From JAKPUX01 sp035353815 (GTDB lineage: Bacteria > Zhuqueibacterota > Zhuqueibacteria > Residuimicrobiales > Residuimicrobiaceae), in assembly GCA_035353815.1 (NCBI GenBank), contig DAOQAG010000003.1, forward strand, positions 88,470-152,469: a stretch of DNA of 64,000 nt. Reading direction: 5' to 3'. This document shows, piece after piece, positions 7,149 through 16,793 of the stretch (its first letter is position 1; each line of letters begins with the position of its first letter). Position numbers and translations under genes: made by a program. The notes under the pieces are model-generated. The model was not told the origin of the DNA. It saw nothing but the letters and a program-made list of their open reading frames with translations, and ran no database searches.

Positions 7149-8951
7149 CTAGAGATAATCCTTGCGAAAGTCATCGATTTTGGATTTATCCTTGAGGCCG
7201 GTGTACCACTGCCCAAAGATGGCTTGCTGCTTGCGCTGCAGCAGCTGGTTACGCAGGGTTTCTTTCTGCGCGTTGAAATCCGCTTCGGCGAGGCTGGTCT
7301 TGCTCAACAGCTTGATGAGAAAATAGCCGCGGCTGCCCTCGACCGGCTGGGAGATGGTTCCGGGCTGGAGCGAGAAGGCGGTTCCGACGAAGCGCGACTC
7401 ACGGCCGAGCCCGGAGATATAACCGGAAAAGGTGAATTCGCCGGTCTGCTGCACCTTGCCGCCGATCTGGGCGGCCGCGCCTTCCAGGCTGTTGGCGGAC
7501 TGGGCCTGGGAATAGAGCGACTGGCATTTTTCCTTCGCCAGGAGCAGCGCCTTTTCATTTTTCAGTTTGGCGCTGATGGTCTCCTTGGCCTCGATCCAGG
7601 ATTTGACATGTTCGGGAATCACCTCGGCGACATGTACGACCATATAGCCGCGTTCGGCATAGATGACATCACTGACCGCGTCCTTTTTGCTGCGGAAGGC
7701 AAAGCCGCTCACCCGCGGTTCCATGCCGACACCGGGGATAAAGCCGCCGGCGACGAAGGGCTCGGTGCGCTCGACTTTTTTGTTTTCTGCAGCGGCGACG
7801 CTCTTCAGATCCTGTTCCTTGGCGGTCTCGGCGATGTAGTTGGCCTCTTCCTGCAGGGCCTCGCGGGTCCGTGGGGAGATCTCGTATTTGAGCAGGATAT
7901 GGCTGGCCTGGACCTTCTCCTGGCCCTCCTCCGTCTTGCGCTCGCCCACCTTGATGATGTGCAGGCCGAACTGTGAGGTCACCGGTCCGACGATCTCGCC
8001 GGCGCGGGCGGCAAAAGCGGCCTCCTCGAAGGGTTTGACCATGGCGCCCCGGGCGAAAAAGCCGAGATCGCCGCCCTTTTCGGCCGAGCCCGGATCCTGT
8101 GAATTGAGCTTGGCCAGCTCGGCAAAATTGCTGCCGGCGCGGGCTTCCGTCAGAATCTCCTGGGCTTGCTGACGGACCGCCTCGGAATCGGCTTTGGTCG
8201 GGGCAAAATCGAAGAGGACATAGTCGATGACGCGCTTTTCCGGCTCCTTGAACTCCTCTTCGTGCTTCTGATGATAGCTTTTAATCTCGGCATCTGTGGG
8301 CGCGGCAACCGAAGCGAGAAAATCGCTGGCGGGAACCAGCAGATACTCCGCCTGGGCCTTGAGGGTGCGCTTCATGTATTCGGCACGGATCTCTTCGTCG
8401 CCCACCACCGCGGTGGCCCGCAAGAGATTGTCAAGCTTGCGCATCGGCAAGGTCGTCCGCAGATACTCCTCAACCGAGGACCAGAACTCGCCGGCGCCGG
8501 GATTGTTCAGGGCCGCCTGATAACGCTGCATATCGAACTTGCCGGTCGAATCCTGAAAGGCCTGATTCTGACGCAGCTCCGCTGGAGGATTGTTAAAGAT
8601 CTCTTCGATAATCTCCTGATCGGAGGCATTCAGCTTGACCGCCTTGACCTCACGGTTGAGCAGACGCTGCTGTACCAGATTGTCAAAGACGCGACCCTCA
8701 AGCTGTTGCAGCTGATAGCCCTCGGGATCGCTGCCCGACTGCTCGCGATAGGAAGCCAGCTCGTTCTGCAACCGGCTGGAAAACTCTTCATAATGAATCG
8801 GCTGGCCATCCACCTTGGCGATCACACCCCGCGGCTGATTGGACTTGAAGCCGCCCATGCCCCAATCCACGATGATCGTCAGAATAAAAGCAACGACCAG
8901 GATCAGGAGGATGGTCTTCATGCTGTTGCGCATGCTTTTCATCAACGCCAT
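7149..8951 (-). CDS. Membrane-anchored parvulin-type peptidyl-prolyl isomerase (PpiD/SurA-like)
   Basis: About 600 residues. One N-terminal membrane segment ('TILLILVVAFILTIIVDWGM') anchors it in the inner membrane with the rest in the periplasm. A SurA/PpiD N-terminal chaperone region ('VDGQPIHYEEFSSRLQNEL', 'LEGRVFDNLVQQRLL') follows. The parvulin rotamase domain is near residues 240-335 ('GSAEKGGDLGFFARGAMV', 'VGPVTSQFGLHIIKV'), with a degenerate second parvulin-like part after it. It should help outer-membrane and secreted proteins fold during export. The ATG at 8951 is chosen because AAGGG lies 9 bases upstream; ATG 8960 directly abuts AAGGG. It is a single-gene unit with its own terminator. 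Confidence 0.88.
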   Translation of the reverse strand: MALMKSMRNSMKTILLILVVAFILTIIVDWGMGGFKSNQPRGVIAKVDGQPIHYEEFSSRLQNELASYREQSGSDPEGYQLQQLEGRVFDNLVQQRLLNREVKAVKLNASDQEIIEEIFNNPPAELRQNQAFQDSTGKFDMQRYQAALNNPGAGEFWSSVEEYLRTTLPMRKLDNLLRATAVVGDEEIRAEYMKRTLKAQAEYLLVPASDFLASVAAPTDAEIKSYHQKHEEEFKEPEKRVIDYVLFDFAPTKADSEAVRQQAQEILTEARAGSNFAELAKLNSQDPGSAEKGGDLGFFARGAMVKPFEEAAFAARAGEIVGPVTSQFGLHIIKVGERKTEEGQEKVQASHILLKYEISPRTREALQEEANYIAETAKEQDLKSVAAAENKKVERTEPFVAGGFIPGVGMEPRVSGFAFRSKKDAVSDVIYAERGYMVVHVAEVIPEHVKSWIEAKETISAKLKNEKALLLAKEKCQSLYSQAQSANSLEGAAAQIGGKVQQTGEFTFSGYISGLGRESRFVGTAFSLQPGTISQPVEGSRGYFLIKLLSKTSLAEADFNAQKETLRNQLLQRKQQAIFGQWYTGLKDKSKIDDFRKDYL

Positions 8952-9098
8952 AGCTTGCATCCCTTATGGTAGAAATGATGTGGTGTATTTCAAGTAAAAC
9001 CAATAAATATAGCATGACGTGGCCTAAAATGCAAGGCTTTTTTCCCCGCCACCGGCTCTGTGGCCGAAGGAGCGCTCCTGCCGCTGCCGCCAACCCAT

Positions 9099-9128
9099 AA
9101 AAAAAGCGGGACCCCGTGAGGTCCCGCT
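9099..9128 (-). terminator. Rho-independent terminator after the secreted-protein pair
   Basis: A perfect 9-base stem, AGCGGGACC with GGTCCCGCT, encloses a 6-base loop. On the minus strand it runs into seven Ts. It lies about 115 bases after the stop at 9245. Confidence 0.9.
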
Positions 9129-9244
9129 CTCTCAGACGTCAAACGGGCCGTAAACGCACCCCTTGACGCCGGGCTGCATAGGTCATCAGACGGGGAGGGA
9201 CCGTCTGATTGCCTATCTGGAGAAATATCCGATGCTCCGGCTGC

Positions 9245-10210
9245 TTATTTGACCAGCAGCATCTTTTTTACATCATGGAACGAGCCCATCGTGATGCTGT
9301 AGATATAGACCCCCGAGGGGAGGGCATGGGCATCGAAGGTGATGCGGTGCACACCGGCGCTCTTTTTCTCGTTGACCAGGGTCTGAACCTCACGGCCGAG
9401 CAGATCAAAGACCGTCAGGGTGACCATCCCCTCCTGCTTGACGCGAAAGACGATATCCGTCTGCGGATTGAAGGGATTGGGGAAATTCTGCGTCAACTCG
9501 TAGCGCTGCGGCGCGGCCACTTCGACCTCACGCACATCGGAGTAGGTGAAAGCGCCATTACGGTCGACCTGTTTCAGCCGGTAAAAATAGGTGCCCACAT
9601 TAACCTTGCTGTCAGTGAATCCGTAGCTCTGCGCCAGATTGGTGGAGCCGGCGCCGGCGACGAATCCCAACCGCGTGAAGGTTTTGCCATCGAGGCTGCG
9701 CTCGACGTCAAAGCCCAGGTTGTTGCTTTCACCGACCGTATGCCACTCCAGCAGCACCACATCACTGAGGGAGGTGTTCTTGACACCGGCCGTGAAGGTG
9801 GTCAGCTCGACCGGCAAGGAGACGCTGCCGACGATCTCATAGGGATCCTCGGTGGTGGCGTAGGTGACCGCCTTGGCCGCCCCGTAAAAGGGGCTGCTGG
9901 AGAGCACATTTTCGAACTCGACCACCAGGGTATCCCCCGCCTGCCAGTTGGCATAGGAGATCATCGGGGTCTGCTTGAGTTCGACGGCCCAGCCTCCGCC
10001 GGAGGCGCACCAGCTGGTGATGCTGGTATCGCCGGGCGACTTTAAGAGATAGGCCTGAAATTTGATCTCACCTGCGGCCGGAACCGAGCCGTCGGGATTG
10101 AGGAATTTGCCGCCGACGATGTGCGAGAACGGATCGCCCTGGGCGAAGGCGCCATTGAACTGGCTCCATCCCGCCAGGAGTAAAGCCAGTGCGAAATATT
10201 TGAGTCTCAT
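9245..10210 (-). CDS. Secreted protein with type IX-style C-terminal sorting domain
   Basis: A 321-residue exported protein. The signal peptide 'LKYFALALLLAGWSQFNGAF' ends at about residue 24. The middle (about 150-235) is a fibronectin/Ig-like strand-rich region ending in 'TYFYRLKQVDRNGAFTYSDV', a block common just before sorting domains. From about residue 238 comes the sorting domain: 'LTQNFPNPFNPQTDIVF', 'VFDLLGREVQTLVNEKKSAG', 'ALPSGVYIYSI', ending in 'KKMLLVK'. Such domains direct export by type IX secretion in Bacteroidota and relatives. GGAGG stands 8 bases before the ATG. It begins 16 bases after the giant gene at 10227-14762, so the two are probably co-transcribed. Its own function is not recognised. 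Confidence 0.85.
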   Translation of the reverse strand: MRLKYFALALLLAGWSQFNGAFAQGDPFSHIVGGKFLNPDGSVPAAGEIKFQAYLLKSPGDTSITSWCASGGGWAVELKQTPMISYANWQAGDTLVVEFENVLSSSPFYGAAKAVTYATTEDPYEIVGSVSLPVELTTFTAGVKNTSLSDVVLLEWHTVGESNNLGFDVERSLDGKTFTRLGFVAGAGSTNLAQSYGFTDSKVNVGTYFYRLKQVDRNGAFTYSDVREVEVAAPQRYELTQNFPNPFNPQTDIVFRVKQEGMVTLTVFDLLGREVQTLVNEKKSAGVHRITFDAHALPSGVYIYSITMGSFHDVKKMLLVK

Positions 10211-10226
10211 GGACTATCCCTCCTGA

Positions 10227-13200
10227 TTAACGAGAGTACGTGGGCCAGAGCGCCGGCGCGGTCTTGTTGACCTGGATCAGAACCGGTTCACCCGGGGCGA
10301 CGCTGAACGGAGTCATTGGATTGCCGAAATTGAGCGACGGCAGCCAGTACTGGCTGAAGCCGCGGCCGTCCGCGCCAACCTTGAGCAAAACTTCCACCCC
10401 GCCGATCTGGGTCGCCAGTTCACTGGCATTGGTGATATCGGGCCGGTCAAGCGGGACGATGATTTCATTATAGGTGTATTTGGCCGCGGTGCTCAGATTG
10501 AAGCGGAGCGTTCCCGCATCCGGCACGGCGCCGCAGTAGAACCAGCTGGCCGGGGCATTCTCGTCCGCCTGGATCAGGACCGGCATGCCGCTCGCGAGCG
10601 CGAAGGGCGTGGCCGGGAAATTCAGGTCCGGCAGGTAATAGGTGCTGTAGCCATTGGTGGTATGGTTGATCTGCAACACCACCTTGACGCCGGCGCCGAT
10701 GGCCTCAGCCAGCTGCCTGGCGTTGCTGATCGGCGTCTCCAGCGGCAGAGAGATATAGTTGTAGCGTGGTTTGCTGGAGCGGACCAGCTCAAAGCCGTAC
10801 TTGCCGACGCGGCGGGAGAGGCCGGAGGCATTGTCGCTGTCCACCGCGCGGACAACATAGTACTGGCGCAGTGCCTCGCTGTTAACCATCAGCGTGGTGT
10901 CGCTGGTGGCCGCCAGCAGCGTGCCTTCGGTCTCGGGATTGAAATAGGGATTGGCATCGTGCACATAGATGCGGTAGCCGATCATCCCGGCACGTTCCAG
11001 GGTGCCGTTGACGCCGCGGGTCACCGGGTTCCAGTGCAGATGGACCGCCGCGCCCTTCTTCTCGGCGGCGAGCTGTGCCGGGGCCATCGGCGCGATGTTG
11101 TCGATCGCTCGGCCGCTGCCCATCGCCGTACCCGAAACCACCGAGGTGGCCAGGCTTCCCAGCACCGAGGTGACCGGGCTCGCGCTGCTCAGGCTGTGGA
11201 TGACCAGGGGAACCGCACCCGAAGTGGCCTGCGGCATCGCCGCCAGGGTGGCGCCGCTCCCCTTGAGCGAGGTGGCCGGGGGCACCCATACCGCCCGCAC
11301 ATAGAACGCCATCGAGTCACTGCTGACAACCGGGAGATCGATCGTCATCATCGTCGAACCGGTCCCCGAGGGGTTGTAGGCGGCCACTTGCTGCGGCCAG
11401 TAGTGGAGGGTATCCTCGCCGTTGATGGTGTAAAAAATCTCATAATAGTTGATCACCGGCGTAGCTCCCATGCCCTGATGGTTGGCGGAGAAGGGCCACT
11501 GCAGGGTAATCCAGCCGCCCTGATCACCGGGCACATCGCGCACCGTCAGATAATCCGGCTGATCGATGACCGGATCGATGATCGTGATCGCACTCGAGGT
11601 GGCGGAATCGAGGGGATAAACGTCCGTGCCGATCGAGGCGGAGAGAAGCAGGTTATTGGTGCTCACCCAGCTGGTGAAACGAAAGACCCCGATGCCATCG
11701 GTCAGCTTTTTGGGGCCGCTCGGCATCACGATCTCGCTGGACTGGAGATTGCTGGAGAAGGTCAGATAGCCGGCGAAATTTTTGTCAATAACGCCGTACT
11801 TGTCGCGGGCGATGACCTGGACATCAAAGGGCACGCCGCGGACCTGGGCGCCAGCGACAACCGGCTGGATCACAAAGGTGCAGGCTGCGTTGCTGGTCAC
11901 GGTTACCCAGCTGGTCTGGGTATTGCTGTTTGAAATGGGCGTCACCAGGTCTTCCTCAACACCCTGGCCGTAGAAACTAATGATGCCTTCGGCCTTGGGA
12001 TCCCAACCCAGTGAAGAGCTGTAGGAGAGGGTATTGATCAGGACCTTGCCCGGAGCGACTTCCTTGGCTTCGCTGATGGGCCAGGCGCCGCCGTAGTTGG
12101 CCTTGGGGGCCATGTTGAGAAAGAAATCGGTGCTGTAGACCGACCAGTCCGCAAGATCCTCGCTCATGAAGACCTCGACATCAAAGCGGTTGATCGTCTT
12201 GGCGCTCATGATGGCCGGGCCAGCATTATCCCGCTCCTCGGTGATACCGACCGGCAACGGGGCCATGGGATTGTCCGCCCAGTCGGTAAAGCCGTTACTC
12301 GCTGCAACCACGACATCCGGCACATCGCCGGTATCGCCGCCATAAGGCGTCAGGGCCGGTCCACTGCCGGTGGTTTCGTTGTAACTGATATACGCCGCAA
12401 CCGTATCACCGTAGGTATTGATCGCCGCCGGCTGGAAGTAAGCGTATCCGGGATTATAGACATTCAAGTCTACCGCCAGATTGCTCTTGAGGCCGTCGTA
12501 GCCGGTAATGGTCCAGTTGGCCTGCCGGAAAGAGCGCTTTGGATAGATCGGCGAGAGATCATTGAACATGAAGCGGTAATGATCCAGCTTGCCATCGGCA
12601 TCAAGGTCAACGGTGGCCAGGCTCAGCAGGATGGGCGGAATGTTGTCGCGCTCCACCTTGACATCCGAACCCAGCAGCGCCCGGGTGGTGCCGCTGAGGC
12701 TGAGTTCATTGTCATATTGCATGTTGCCATTGGGCGTAATCGCCAGATCGCTGACCAGCGACTGTGCGCGGAAGTTGATGGCGCCGCTGTCATTTTTGGT
12801 CCAAGCCAGGCCGGTATGGTTGAGATAGACGATGCTGTCGATGCGCGCCGGGGTCATGCCGGTGAAGTAGACCTGGATGCCGGAGACATCATAATTGGAG
12901 GCGCCAACGAACCACTTGAAAAGCGGGGAGGGCATGCCGGGCGCCGGCGAAGTGGGCCAGCTGGCGGTATTGACCTTCTCGCTGAAGACCAGGCGGATGC
13001 GTTTGGTACCGGCCGTCAGGGCGCGGATGATCGCGGGGCCGGCGGTATCCAGGATCTGCACCACCTGGGCATTATTGGCAGAAAGAGCAATGTCCGAGCT
13101 GTACAGGGCTTCCACCAGGCCGTTGTTGACCGGTTCGTTGAGTCCATTGGGATCGCCGGGATTGGCATAGGTCACACGCGGGATCAAGCCGGTGTTGGCG

Positions 13201-14762
13201 ACCTTGGGAACGCTCGCGGTCAGAATCACTCGCAGCGTCGTGCCGGAGATCCAGGCGCCGGTGCCGCCGATGGTCAACAGGCCTTCGCCGCTGACTTGCA
13301 AGCCGGAGGTGCTGACGCGGGCGGTGTTCATGGTATGATCAAAAACGATGTCGGCATAATCCAGATAGCCCCAGCCATTGGGACCACCCGTGGTTAGATC
13401 CGCGGGGAGGATGGCGTCGTGGGTCAGAACCTGAACAATGATCGGATAGATGCCGTCCGTGATGGTCACCACCGCACCGGGGCCATTGGCCGGAGCCGTC
13501 GGCGGCGCTGCGGCCAGGGATTCGCCATTATAATTGCCGACTGCGTCAGTAACCTGACGGTCCGCCGCATAGACGATCGTGCCGACCTCGTTGCCCGAGG
13601 CATAGTCGGTGGTCAATTGAAACTCATAGGTCGCGGTCGGCGCCAGACTCGAGTTGGGCGAGACAATGACGCTGATCGGATTGGGTGACGGGCTGGTGGT
13701 CGAGGTGATCACGGAAAAATCGACCCCTTGCACGCTGGCATAGTCGAGCGGCTCGCTGAAGGTCACCTCGATGCGCTTGGTGGCCAGCGCGGCGGCCAGA
13801 GGCTGCCGGCGGGTGGCGCGCTTGGTATGGGCGCTGACAATGGCAGGGCCGGCTTTGTCGGTGAGGGTGCGCGAGTGGCTGTCCGCGTAGGACTGGAACT
13901 GTGAGGTGGTCGCCTCACGGAAGCGATCGGTCGTGCTCAGCGGCCGGGTGTAGGCCAGGGTCGGAGTGATGCCGCTGTTGGGGACGCTGGAACGCACCCA
14001 GAAGGTAAACCGCTTCGGAGTGCCATTTACCAGATTCCAGACGCCGATCGATTCGAGGCTGTGCACCGATGTGCCGAGGCCGCTGAAGATTTGATCATTG
14101 ACCGTGACGTTGGCGGGATTCATCGGCTCGCTCCAGATCAGGTCGATGCGGTCGATATAACCGTCGAATGGGGTCCGGTTGCCGACATGGGTACCGGTCA
14201 CCGGATTGGAGTTGCCGCTGCCGTCGTCATAATAGAACGCCTGGCGGATCGAGGGCAGGATGCCATCATCGCACTCGATATAGACGGAGGGGTACTGGAT
14301 CACGCCCCAGGGGCCGGAAGTCCCGGTTCCGCTGATCTGCAGGCCGCCGCCCTCGACCAGCCAGATCCAGGGCCGCAGGTTGGTATCGTAGGGATAAGGG
14401 GTTGAGGTCCCTTGCCGGATCGGCAGATAGATGGTGTCATCATTGTTGCCGCCCGGTACCCCGGGAGGCGAAGTGAAAATATCGCCGGGCCCGCGCAGGG
14501 TGTAGAGATCGCCGGGATTGGTGCTGATGTTGTTGTCGCCATCGACATTCAAATCGACGCGAAATTCGGTGCCGGTAAAATTGTCGTTCAGGTAAGTCCT
14601 TGTGCCTCCGGCCACATTGAAGACGACCTTGATCCAGGCGGCTGTGCCCGTTTGCAGGGGATCGGCGGTCTCACGGCGCAGGATTTGCGCCGTAAGTTCT
14701 TCCGCGGCTCCGAGCATGAGCGCAAGGACGAACATGATGCGTAACATGGGTGTTAACTTCAT
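10227..14762 (-). CDS. Giant secreted Ig-like repeat protein with duplicated C-terminal module
   Basis: A 1511-residue exported protein starting at ATG 14762, where GGAGG lies 5 bases upstream (the earlier ATG 14774 would place the Shine-Dalgarno site inside the gene). The signal peptide is at residues 1-26. The body holds about five SbsA/Big_5-like Ig domains, each marked by phrases such as 'LIWSEPMNPANV', 'VTFSEPLDYASV', 'IVFDHTMNTARV', 'LVFSEKVNTAS' and 'MSEDLADWSVY'. A fibronectin-III-like stretch follows near residues 1060-1290. The last 180 residues contain a tandem pair of about 85 residues ('YLPDLNFPATPFALASGMPV' and 'WLPSLNFGNPMTPFSVAPGE'). No FPNPFNP sorting domain is present, unlike the gene 16 bases downstream. 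Role: probably surface adhesion or scaffold (inference). Confidence 0.82.
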   Translation of the reverse strand: MKLTPMLRIMFVLALMLGAAEELTAQILRRETADPLQTGTAAWIKVVFNVAGGTRTYLNDNFTGTEFRVDLNVDGDNNISTNPGDLYTLRGPGDIFTSPPGVPGGNNDDTIYLPIRQGTSTPYPYDTNLRPWIWLVEGGGLQISGTGTSGPWGVIQYPSVYIECDDGILPSIRQAFYYDDGSGNSNPVTGTHVGNRTPFDGYIDRIDLIWSEPMNPANVTVNDQIFSGLGTSVHSLESIGVWNLVNGTPKRFTFWVRSSVPNSGITPTLAYTRPLSTTDRFREATTSQFQSYADSHSRTLTDKAGPAIVSAHTKRATRRQPLAAALATKRIEVTFSEPLDYASVQGVDFSVITSTTSPSPNPISVIVSPNSSLAPTATYEFQLTTDYASGNEVGTIVYAADRQVTDAVGNYNGESLAAAPPTAPANGPGAVVTITDGIYPIIVQVLTHDAILPADLTTGGPNGWGYLDYADIVFDHTMNTARVSTSGLQVSGEGLLTIGGTGAWISGTTLRVILTASVPKVANTGLIPRVTYANPGDPNGLNEPVNNGLVEALYSSDIALSANNAQVVQILDTAGPAIIRALTAGTKRIRLVFSEKVNTASWPTSPAPGMPSPLFKWFVGASNYDVSGIQVYFTGMTPARIDSIVYLNHTGLAWTKNDSGAINFRAQSLVSDLAITPNGNMQYDNELSLSGTTRALLGSDVKVERDNIPPILLSLATVDLDADGKLDHYRFMFNDLSPIYPKRSFRQANWTITGYDGLKSNLAVDLNVYNPGYAYFQPAAINTYGDTVAAYISYNETTGSGPALTPYGGDTGDVPDVVVAASNGFTDWADNPMAPLPVGITEERDNAGPAIMSAKTINRFDVEVFMSEDLADWSVYSTDFFLNMAPKANYGGAWPISEAKEVAPGKVLINTLSYSSSLGWDPKAEGIISFYGQGVEEDLVTPISNSNTQTSWVTVTSNAACTFVIQPVVAGAQVRGVPFDVQVIARDKYGVIDKNFAGYLTFSSNLQSSEIVMPSGPKKLTDGIGVFRFTSWVSTNNLLLSASIGTDVYPLDSATSSAITIIDPVIDQPDYLTVRDVPGDQGGWITLQWPFSANHQGMGATPVINYYEIFYTINGEDTLHYWPQQVAAYNPSGTGSTMMTIDLPVVSSDSMAFYVRAVWVPPATSLKGSGATLAAMPQATSGAVPLVIHSLSSASPVTSVLGSLATSVVSGTAMGSGRAIDNIAPMAPAQLAAEKKGAAVHLHWNPVTRGVNGTLERAGMIGYRIYVHDANPYFNPETEGTLLAATSDTTLMVNSEALRQYYVVRAVDSDNASGLSRRVGKYGFELVRSSKPRYNYISLPLETPISNARQLAEAIGAGVKVVLQINHTTNGYSTYYLPDLNFPATPFALASGMPVLIQADENAPASWFYCGAVPDAGTLRFNLSTAAKYTYNEIIVPLDRPDITNASELATQIGGVEVLLKVGADGRGFSQYWLPSLNFGNPMTPFSVAPGEPVLIQVNKTAPALWPTYSR

Positions 14763-15308
14763 TTTCGCCTCCATTTGGTTCTGTGTTGCTGGAGTTGCAC
14801 CGCTACCGGTTTTGCAGCCCGAAAGCCGGAGGGCGCAATGCAGCCATGGTAGTAGGAACTGCAGGCCTCATCGCAAATTCAATGCCATAGATACCAGCGG
14901 CTTTCTATTCCCGATCCAATTGCGATCTCCGTCACAAAGATACCCTTTCCCGCGTAAACCATTATTGTTATTAATGAAATTAGATGCTTCGGCATACCAC
15001 GCGCCAACCCTTCATTTTTGACGATTTATGGCCATTTTTGCCAGACCACCGCGCCGTTCCGTGTTTCAGTGAAACATTGTTCAGCAATGAAACATCTCAC
15101 CACCGCCGCGTCCAGCCGCGCTCCGCATGGATGGATTTGCTCCAAACCGGACAATTTTCGGCAGCGGCCGCATGCTTTTCCTTTTTTTTGAAGGCACGAA
15201 TGGTTACATTACGGGTGCAACTCTTCCGCCGGCGCCGGCCACGCGCCCTCCCCTCCAGGGGCTCCTTTGCGTCCGGTGAACCTAAAACCCGATCTGCACG
15301 ATCTTGAG
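14763..15308. other. Divergent intergenic region with candidate regulatory structure
   Basis: A 546-base region between two divergent genes with no convincing coding sequence. It holds a potential two-hairpin RNA at 14812-14863: TTGC-A-GCCC pairs with GGGCGCAA around a 10-base loop, followed at once by TGCAG pairing with CTGCA. It also holds a cluster of TGAAACA heptamers at 15062-15094, listed separately. The segment around 14900-15060 is less GC-rich and could carry promoters. No tRNA-like or known riboswitch core was confirmed. Confidence 0.5.
15062..15094. repeat. Cluster of TGAAACA heptamers (operator-like)
   Basis: Three copies of TGAAACA lie in 33 bases, the first inverted (TGTTTCA at 15062), then 15070 and 15088. 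The first two make the palindrome GTTTCA-G-TGAAAC. Between the second and third, CATTG and CAATG form a further inverted repeat. This density suggests a transcription-factor site in the divergent promoter region; the factor is unknown. Confidence 0.45.
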
Positions 15309-16724
15309 ATGATGAAGAAAAAAACAACACCCTTTGACGCGCCCGTCCTCAGGGCGATCGGTCGGGTGGCCGATCAGGCGGGGTATGCCGCCTATGCGGT
15401 GGGCGGCTATGTCCGCGACCGTCTCCTCGGCAAAAGCGGCAAGGACATTGACATCGTCGTGGTCGGCGATGGCCCAGACTTTGCCCGGCTCCTGGCCGAC
15501 CACCTTAATATAGCAAATATTTCGATATTTAAAAAATTCGGCACAGCCATGCTGCGGTACCGCGGCCTGGTGATCGAGGTGGTCGGAGCGCGGCGGGAGA
15601 GCTACCGCAGCAATTCGCGTCATCCCGAGGTGGAGGGTGCCGATCTGGAAACCGATCTGGCGCGGCGGGACTTTACCATCAACGCCCTGGCTGTGGCCTT
15701 GAACGGCGCCAATCCGGGAGAAGTGATCGACCCCTTTTCCGGCCTCGCGGATCTCCATGCCGGGATCATCCGTACTCCCCTCGAGCCGCTGCGTACCTTC
15801 AGCGATGATCCGCTGCGGATCCTGCGCGCCATCCGCTTCGCCACCCAGCTGCAATTCGAGATCGAGCCGCTCACCCTCGCGGCCCTCGGCAGCGAACGCG
15901 AGCGCCTTGCCATCATTTCGCAAGAGCGCATCAGCGACGAACTGATCAAGATGCTGGCCAGCAACAAACCCTCGATCGCTCTCCGCCTCCTCAGCGACAG
16001 CGGCGTCCTCGATCTCGTCCTGCCGGAGATCGCCGCCCTCAAGGGCGTCGACCAGATTGCCGGCTACCGCCATAAGGATGTCTTTGAGCATACCCTCAAG
16101 GTGGTCGACAATGTCGCGCGCGTCTCGGACAAGCTCGGCTTGCGCGTGGCCGCCCTCTATCACGATGTCGCCAAGCCGCAGACCAAGGAGTTCAAGCCGG
16201 GCGTGGGCTGGAGCTTTCACGGTCACGAGGAGTTGGGCGCCCGTCTCTTCCCGGCCATCGGCCGGCGGCTGCGCCTCCCGCAGGAGACGATCGATTACAC
16301 GCAGAAACTCATCCGGCTTCACCTGCGGCCGATCCATCTCGCTGAAGAGGGGGTGACCGATTCCGCCATACGCCGCCTGATTTTCCTCGGCGGTGCCGAG
16401 CTGGACGATCTGATCACCCTCTGCCGCGCCGATATCACTTCCGGGAATCCCGGGCGCGTCGCCCGTCACCTGGCCAACTTTGACGTGGTCGTCGAGCGCA
16501 TGCTGGCGGTCGAGGAACGCGATCGTCTCCGGGCTTTCCAGCCGCCGGTCCGCGGCGAAGAGATCATGGCGGTGCTGGGCCTGCCGCCGGGCCCGATGGT
16601 CGGCCGGATCAAAAAGGCGCTGGAGGAAGCCATTCTGGACGGTATCATCGCCAACGAGCACGATGCGGCCTTTGCCTATATGCTCCAGATCAAGGAGGAG
16701 CTGCTGGCGGATGCGCCGCAATAA
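15309..16724 (+). CDS. cca: CCA tRNA nucleotidyltransferase with HD domain
   Basis: About 471 residues from ATG 15309. It adds or repairs the 3' CCA end of tRNAs. The class-II head domain shows 'YAVGGYVRDRLLGKSGKDID' with the DxD-type metal site in 'KDIDIVVVG', then 'RRDFTINALAV' and 'DDPLRILRAIRFATQL'. An HD domain follows with 'RHKDVFEHTLKVVDN' and 'ALYHDVAKP'. The frame can be extended to a TTG at 15267, but the protein resemblance begins after the two ATGs at 15309/15312. A poly(A) polymerase role cannot be excluded from sequence alone, but the head motifs and HD part favour CCA addition. Confidence 0.9.
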   Translation: MMKKKTTPFDAPVLRAIGRVADQAGYAAYAVGGYVRDRLLGKSGKDIDIVVVGDGPDFARLLADHLNIANISIFKKFGTAMLRYRGLVIEVVGARRESYRSNSRHPEVEGADLETDLARRDFTINALAVALNGANPGEVIDPFSGLADLHAGIIRTPLEPLRTFSDDPLRILRAIRFATQLQFEIEPLTLAALGSERERLAIISQERISDELIKMLASNKPSIALRLLSDSGVLDLVLPEIAALKGVDQIAGYRHKDVFEHTLKVVDNVARVSDKLGLRVAALYHDVAKPQTKEFKPGVGWSFHGHEELGARLFPAIGRRLRLPQETIDYTQKLIRLHLRPIHLAEEGVTDSAIRRLIFLGGAELDDLITLCRADITSGNPGRVARHLANFDVVVERMLAVEERDRLRAFQPPVRGEEIMAVLGLPPGPMVGRIKKALEEAILDGIIANEHDAAFAYMLQIKEELLADAPQ

Positions 16725-16793
16725 AGCGAAACTTTTCCTATCCTGATACGTCTTTGTATTAGTTGCTTTTTACACCACTAAGGAGGGCTCACC

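Noticed and set aside
14790..14870. c-di-GMP (GEMM) riboswitch before the giant surface gene
   Set aside because: Short phrases such as GCAATGCAGCCATGGTAG resemble the class, but the core pairing and conserved loop bases are not in place on either strand.
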